Shown here one piece after another: positions 14,407 to 17,260 of a DNA stretch of 17,260 nt. Under the pieces are notes generated by a model. The model searched no databases and had not been told where the DNA came from. It was given only the letters and a program-made list of their open reading frames with translations. The position numbers were made by a program, and so were the translations under genes. Position 1 is the first letter of the stretch. Each line of letters opens with the position of its first letter. This DNA is from Bacteroidota bacterium (GTDB lineage: Bacteria > Bacteroidota > Ignavibacteria > Ignavibacteriales > Ignavibacteriaceae). Location of the stretch: the NCBI GenBank assembly GCA_021796135.1, contig JAJYOQ010000029.1:1-17260 (forward strand), read 5' to 3'.

Positions 14407-14467
14407 AATAATTTTCTGAATATTGATTTAGAAATATCTGTTAATTTTTACTATTGAGCTTTCAGCT

Positions 14468-16159
14468 TCATCCTTCAATCAATATCTTAATTGGCTGCTC
14501 GAGAGCTTCACATACCCATCTCAGAAATCTTGCAGCATCGGCACCGTCTATTATACGATGATCGTATGATAATGATAGAGGGAGCATTAACCGGGGCTGA
14601 AAACCAGCTGATTCGGATAATGAGTTTTTTTCCACATAAACAGGCTCGTACGAACCTTTAGAGACACCAAGGATTGCAACTTCGGGTGAATTTACAATCG
14701 GAGTAAATGATGTTCCTCCGATCCCGCCTAGATTTGTAATTGTAAAACTGCCACCCTGCAATTCTTCAAGCGAAATTTTTCTGTTCCTGGCTTTTCCGGC
14801 AATTGAATTTACTTCGATTGCAATTTCAGTTAAATTTTTTCTATCTACATTTTTTATTACCGGAACAATTAAACCATGTTCGGTATCTACTGCAACGCCG
14901 ATATTGAAATATTTTTTATAAATAACTTCTTTTTTATCCTGATTTACGGAACTATTGAATTGCGGAAAAACTTTTAGAGCGGACGAAATTATCTTTAGAA
15001 GGATTGCCGTAATAGTTAATTTGCCTCCTTCTTTTTCAATTTGCGGATTATACATTTTTCTAACTTTCTCAAGCTCAGTAATATCTGCTTTGTCAAATTG
15101 AGTTACATGCGGAATAGTTGTCCATGCATAACTAAGATGAGTTGCTGTTTTCGATCGAATATTATTCATCGGTTTAATTTCAACTTCACCAAATTTTGAA
15201 AAGTCGGGTAAAGGCTCCTGCTTTAATCCGAAGGAAGGGGTATTATCTCTTTCTTCATTCAATTTTTTCACATAACTTTTGACATCATCCATGGAAATTC
15301 TGCCGGCAATACCTGTACCAGGGACTTTATTTATATTTACTCCGAGTTCTCTTGCAATTCTTCTAACCGAAGGAGCAGCAGGTGCAGCGCCTTTGATTAC
15401 CGGAGGCTGATTATCTATTTCTCCGGGTAAAAACTTTTCACGTTCACCTTTAGATGAACCGGCATCTAGTTTATTCAATTCTTCGATTTTTTCCGGAGCT
15501 GAAACGGTTTTTGCTGGTTCTGATTTCTTTACTTCTGGCAATTCAGTTTTTTGACCGCTAACTTCAACTTTGAGCATCGCCTGACCAACTTTAGCTTTAT
15601 CACCGGATTTAATTAATACTTCTATTACTTTTCCGGAGATAACCGATGGGACTTCAATAGTAGCCTTGTCGGTTTCTATTTCCATAATTCCTTGATCTTT
15701 TTGAATAAAATCACCGGGCTTTACCAAAACATTAAGAACATCTGCTGATTCAATATTTTCTCCTAATTCCGGGAGATTTAAAACAACCACCTTAGTTTCA
15801 GAATTACTGAATTGAGAATTTAGAAAAGATTTTTCGGTTTTTACTTCATTAACTATTTTTTCCGCAGGAGCACTTATTGAATCATTATTTGCGGCTGAAA
15901 GATTAACGGAATTAATCGCATTATTTTCATCAAACGAAAGGATTGTTTGTCCGACTTTAACTTTTTCACCCGGTTTAATAAAAATATCTTTAATAATACC
16001 GTCCAAAGTTGATGGTACTTCGATTGTTGCTTTATCTGTTTCGATTTCAATTAAGCCCTGATCTTTTTCAATTTTGTCGCCGACATTAACTAATATATTT
16101 AACACTTCAGCCGACTCAATATTTTCTCCTAATTCAGGTAATTTAAATTCAGTTGCCAT
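14468..16159 (-). CDS. aceF: Pyruvate dehydrogenase E2, dihydrolipoyl acetyltransferase, two lipoyl domains
   Basis: The E2 core enzyme transfers the acetyl group from lipoyl-lysine to CoA and scaffolds the complex. Domains in order are: lipoyl domain 1 (about 1-78, Lys43 in ETDKATIEVP), a Ser/Asn/Lys-rich linker, lipoyl domain 2 (about 124-200, Lys165 in the same motif), a flexible Pro/Ala/Glu linker, the E1/E3-binding domain (about 261-298, APSVRRIARELGVNINKVPG), and the catalytic acetyltransferase domain (about 325-563). That domain has LSLSYDHRIIDGADAARFL, with His534 and Asp538, and ends near ILIEG as in other E2 proteins. The two lipoyl domains are about two-thirds identical and share the modification motif, so both are probably lipoylated. 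AAGG lies 6 bases or so before the ATG at 16159. The gene begins 20 bp after aceE ends. Pairing with an AceE-type E1 identifies it as the pyruvate, not oxoglutarate, enzyme. Confidence 0.95.
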   Translation of the reverse strand: MATEFKLPELGENIESAEVLNILVNVGDKIEKDQGLIEIETDKATIEVPSTLDGIIKDIFIKPGEKVKVGQTILSFDENNAINSVNLSAANNDSISAPAEKIVNEVKTEKSFLNSQFSNSETKVVVLNLPELGENIESADVLNVLVKPGDFIQKDQGIMEIETDKATIEVPSVISGKVIEVLIKSGDKAKVGQAMLKVEVSGQKTELPEVKKSEPAKTVSAPEKIEELNKLDAGSSKGEREKFLPGEIDNQPPVIKGAAPAAPSVRRIARELGVNINKVPGTGIAGRISMDDVKSYVKKLNEERDNTPSFGLKQEPLPDFSKFGEVEIKPMNNIRSKTATHLSYAWTTIPHVTQFDKADITELEKVRKMYNPQIEKEGGKLTITAILLKIISSALKVFPQFNSSVNQDKKEVIYKKYFNIGVAVDTEHGLIVPVIKNVDRKNLTEIAIEVNSIAGKARNRKISLEELQGGSFTITNLGGIGGTSFTPIVNSPEVAILGVSKGSYEPVYVEKNSLSESAGFQPRLMLPLSLSYDHRIIDGADAARFLRWVCEALEQPIKILIEG

Positions 16160-16179
16160 TTTTCGCCTTAATAAATTTA

Positions 16180-17260
16180 TTAAACAGTCAATGGATTTGG
16201 TTTAGATGGATCGACACCCAAATCTTTAATTGCTTTATCTACTACAGAAGCTTTGATTTTTTCTTCTTTTAACAACGCTGATAGTGTTGCTACTACTATA
16301 TGCTTTGCATCGACTTCAAAAAAATCACGTAAGCTTGCTCTTCCTTCGCTTCTGCCGAATCCATCCGTTCCTAATGAATATAAATGACGCGGGAACCATT
16401 TGGCAATCGAATCCGGAAGGGTCTTAACATAATCCGATGCAGCCACAAATACTCCTTCTTCATCTTTTAATAAATTAGAAACATAGGGAATTTGCGGGGT
16501 GTCATTTGGATGAAGTAAGTTCCATCTCTCGGCATCCATTCCGTCTCTTCTTAATTCTTTATAACTTGTAACACTCCAAACATCAGCGGAGACTTTATAA
16601 TCATCTTCCAAAATCTCCTGTGCTTTTAAAACTTCATTTAAAATTGTTCCGCTTCCGAAGAGCTGGGCTTTTAATTTTAAGTTCTTTTTTTCTGATGCTT
16701 TTAATTTATACATTCCCTTAACAATACCTTCTTTTGCACCTTCAGGCATAGGAGGCATAGCATAATTTTCATTCATTACAGTTAAATAATAAAAAACCTT
16801 TTCCTGTTCTTCATACATTCTTCTTATTCCGTCCCTTATAATAACTGCAATTTCAAAAGCAAATGCAGGGTCGTAAGTCACTAAATTAGGAATCGTATAC
16901 GCTAATAAATGACTATTTCCGTCCTGATGTTGAAGCCCTTCGCCAGCAAGAGTTGTTCTGCCGGCGGTACCGCCGATTAAGAATCCTTTAGCGCTCATAT
17001 CTCCGGCAGCCCACACTAAATCACCTATTCTCTGAAATCCAAACATAGAGTAATAAATAAAGAAAGGGATCATATTTAAGCCATGAGTTGCATAGGCTGT
17101 ACCTGCAGCAATGAATGATGCCATTGACCCAGCTTCGGTAATACCTTCTTCAAGTATTTGGCCATTCTTGGCTTCCTTGTAATATAAAAGACTTTCTTTA
17201 TCAACCGGCTCATATAGTTGTCCGGCATGAGAGTATATTCCAATTTGACGGAATAAGAAG
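16180..17260 (-). CDS. aceE: Pyruvate dehydrogenase E1, homodimeric AceE type, C-terminal part (5' end outside window)
   Basis: E1 decarboxylates pyruvate with thiamine diphosphate and reductively acetylates the lipoyl arm of E2. The frame is open from the stop at 16180 to the window edge and continues past the Met at 17124, so that Met is internal. Upstream of it the frame reads FRQIGIYSHAGQLYEPVDK and GQILEEGITEAGSM, matching the AceE family. Further on come PFFIYYSMFGFQRIGDLVWA, GFLIGGTAGRTTLAGEGLQH, YDPAFAFEIAVIIRDG and ENYAMPPMPEGAKEG. The last domain has DVWSVTSYKELRRDGMDAERWN and SLGTDGFGRSEGRASLRDFFEVD, the typical end of homodimeric E1. This is the single-chain enzyme of about 900 residues in full, not the PdhA/PdhB heterotetramer; about 360 residues are in view. 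It leads the operon with aceF and lpdA. Confidence 0.95.
   Translation of the reverse strand, partial: FLFRQIGIYSHAGQLYEPVDKESLLYYKEAKNGQILEEGITEAGSMASFIAAGTAYATHGLNMIPFFIYYSMFGFQRIGDLVWAAGDMSAKGFLIGGTAGRTTLAGEGLQHQDGNSHLLAYTIPNLVTYDPAFAFEIAVIIRDGIRRMYEEQEKVFYYLTVMNENYAMPPMPEGAKEGIVKGMYKLKASEKKNLKLKAQLFGSGTILNEVLKAQEILEDDYKVSADVWSVTSYKELRRDGMDAERWNLLHPNDTPQIPYVSNLLKDEEGVFVAASDYVKTLPDSIAKWFPRHLYSLGTDGFGRSEGRASLRDFFEVDAKHIVVATLSALLKEEKIKASVVDKAIKDLGVDPSKPNPLTV

Noticed and set aside
12994..17260. Possibility that the E1-E2-E3 operon is 2-oxoglutarate or branched-chain dehydrogenase
   Set aside because: The E1 fragment matches the AceE family along its whole visible length, not SucA or BkdA/B, and the E2 has the AceF layout with two lipoyl domains.
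1..17260. Search for a defence system, mobile element, CRISPR array, prophage or biosynthetic cluster
   Set aside because: No transposase, integrase, phage gene, long direct or terminal inverted repeats, spaced repeats, nuclease-helicase pair or toxin-antitoxin pair was found; the genes are metabolic, regulatory or envelope-related.

Overview
The window is a gene-dense, AT-rich stretch of an ordinary bacterial chromosome. Several things point to the Bacteroidota/Ignavibacteriota (FCB) side of the tree: an UpxY-like NusG paralogue next to a UDP-sugar dehydrogenase, a bacterial group II geranylgeranylglyceryl-phosphate synthase-type protein, an uncharacterised envelope protein of a kind I associate with that group, frequent TTG starts and often weak Shine-Dalgarno sequences. 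The assignment is an inference from gene content; there is no rRNA gene or other marker here. I see no tRNA, rRNA, CRISPR array, insertion sequence or phage gene, and no broken gene.

Layout. Positions 1-3001 (all +): the 3' end of a UDP-glucose/UDP-N-acetylhexosamine dehydrogenase gene cut by the window edge, a NusG-like operon-specific elongation factor, a YhaM-like OB+HD 3'-5' exoribonuclease, and a secreted TPR protein. Positions 3026-4081: a MarR-type regulator (-) divergent from ribose-5-phosphate isomerase B (+), with a strong palindrome between them that is a candidate operator. Positions 4082-4476 contain no ORF of ordinary length, but encode a plausible 37-residue single-span membrane protein on the minus strand and several small inverted repeats. 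Positions 4477-7684 (+): a beta-hydroxyacid dehydrogenase (GLYR/3-HIBDH family), an exported protein with two SH3/LSm-like modules and a probable C-terminal barrel, and an exported metallophosphoesterase. Positions 7679-9763 (-): a fused alpha-beta ADP-forming acyl-CoA synthetase, whose stop overlaps that of the phosphoesterase. Positions 9764-10102 are a divergent regulatory region. Positions 10103-11450 (+): a PcrB/GGGPS gene and a gmhA-like SIS isomerase, 7 bp apart. Positions 11465-12019 (-): a membrane-anchored DUF192 protein. Positions 12134-12970 (+): a cytosolic S9-like alpha/beta hydrolase. Positions 12994-17260 (-): a pyruvate dehydrogenase operon in the order aceE (partial) - aceF - lpdA.

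How the genes fit together. The PDH operon makes acetyl-CoA from pyruvate. The ADP-forming synthetase could turn acyl-CoA into acid plus ATP, so the window holds both ends of a pyruvate-to-acetate route with substrate-level phosphorylation. RpiB supplies pentose phosphates and GmhA draws on the same pool (sedoheptulose 7-phosphate) for heptose. Ugd and the NusG paralogue look like the tail of a surface-polysaccharide locus beyond the left edge. No previously undescribed multi-gene system stands out. The items most worth a second look are the small membrane ORF, the marR-rpiB palindrome, the modular envelope protein, the GGGPS-gmhA pair and the AceE-type PDH in a probable FCB genome.
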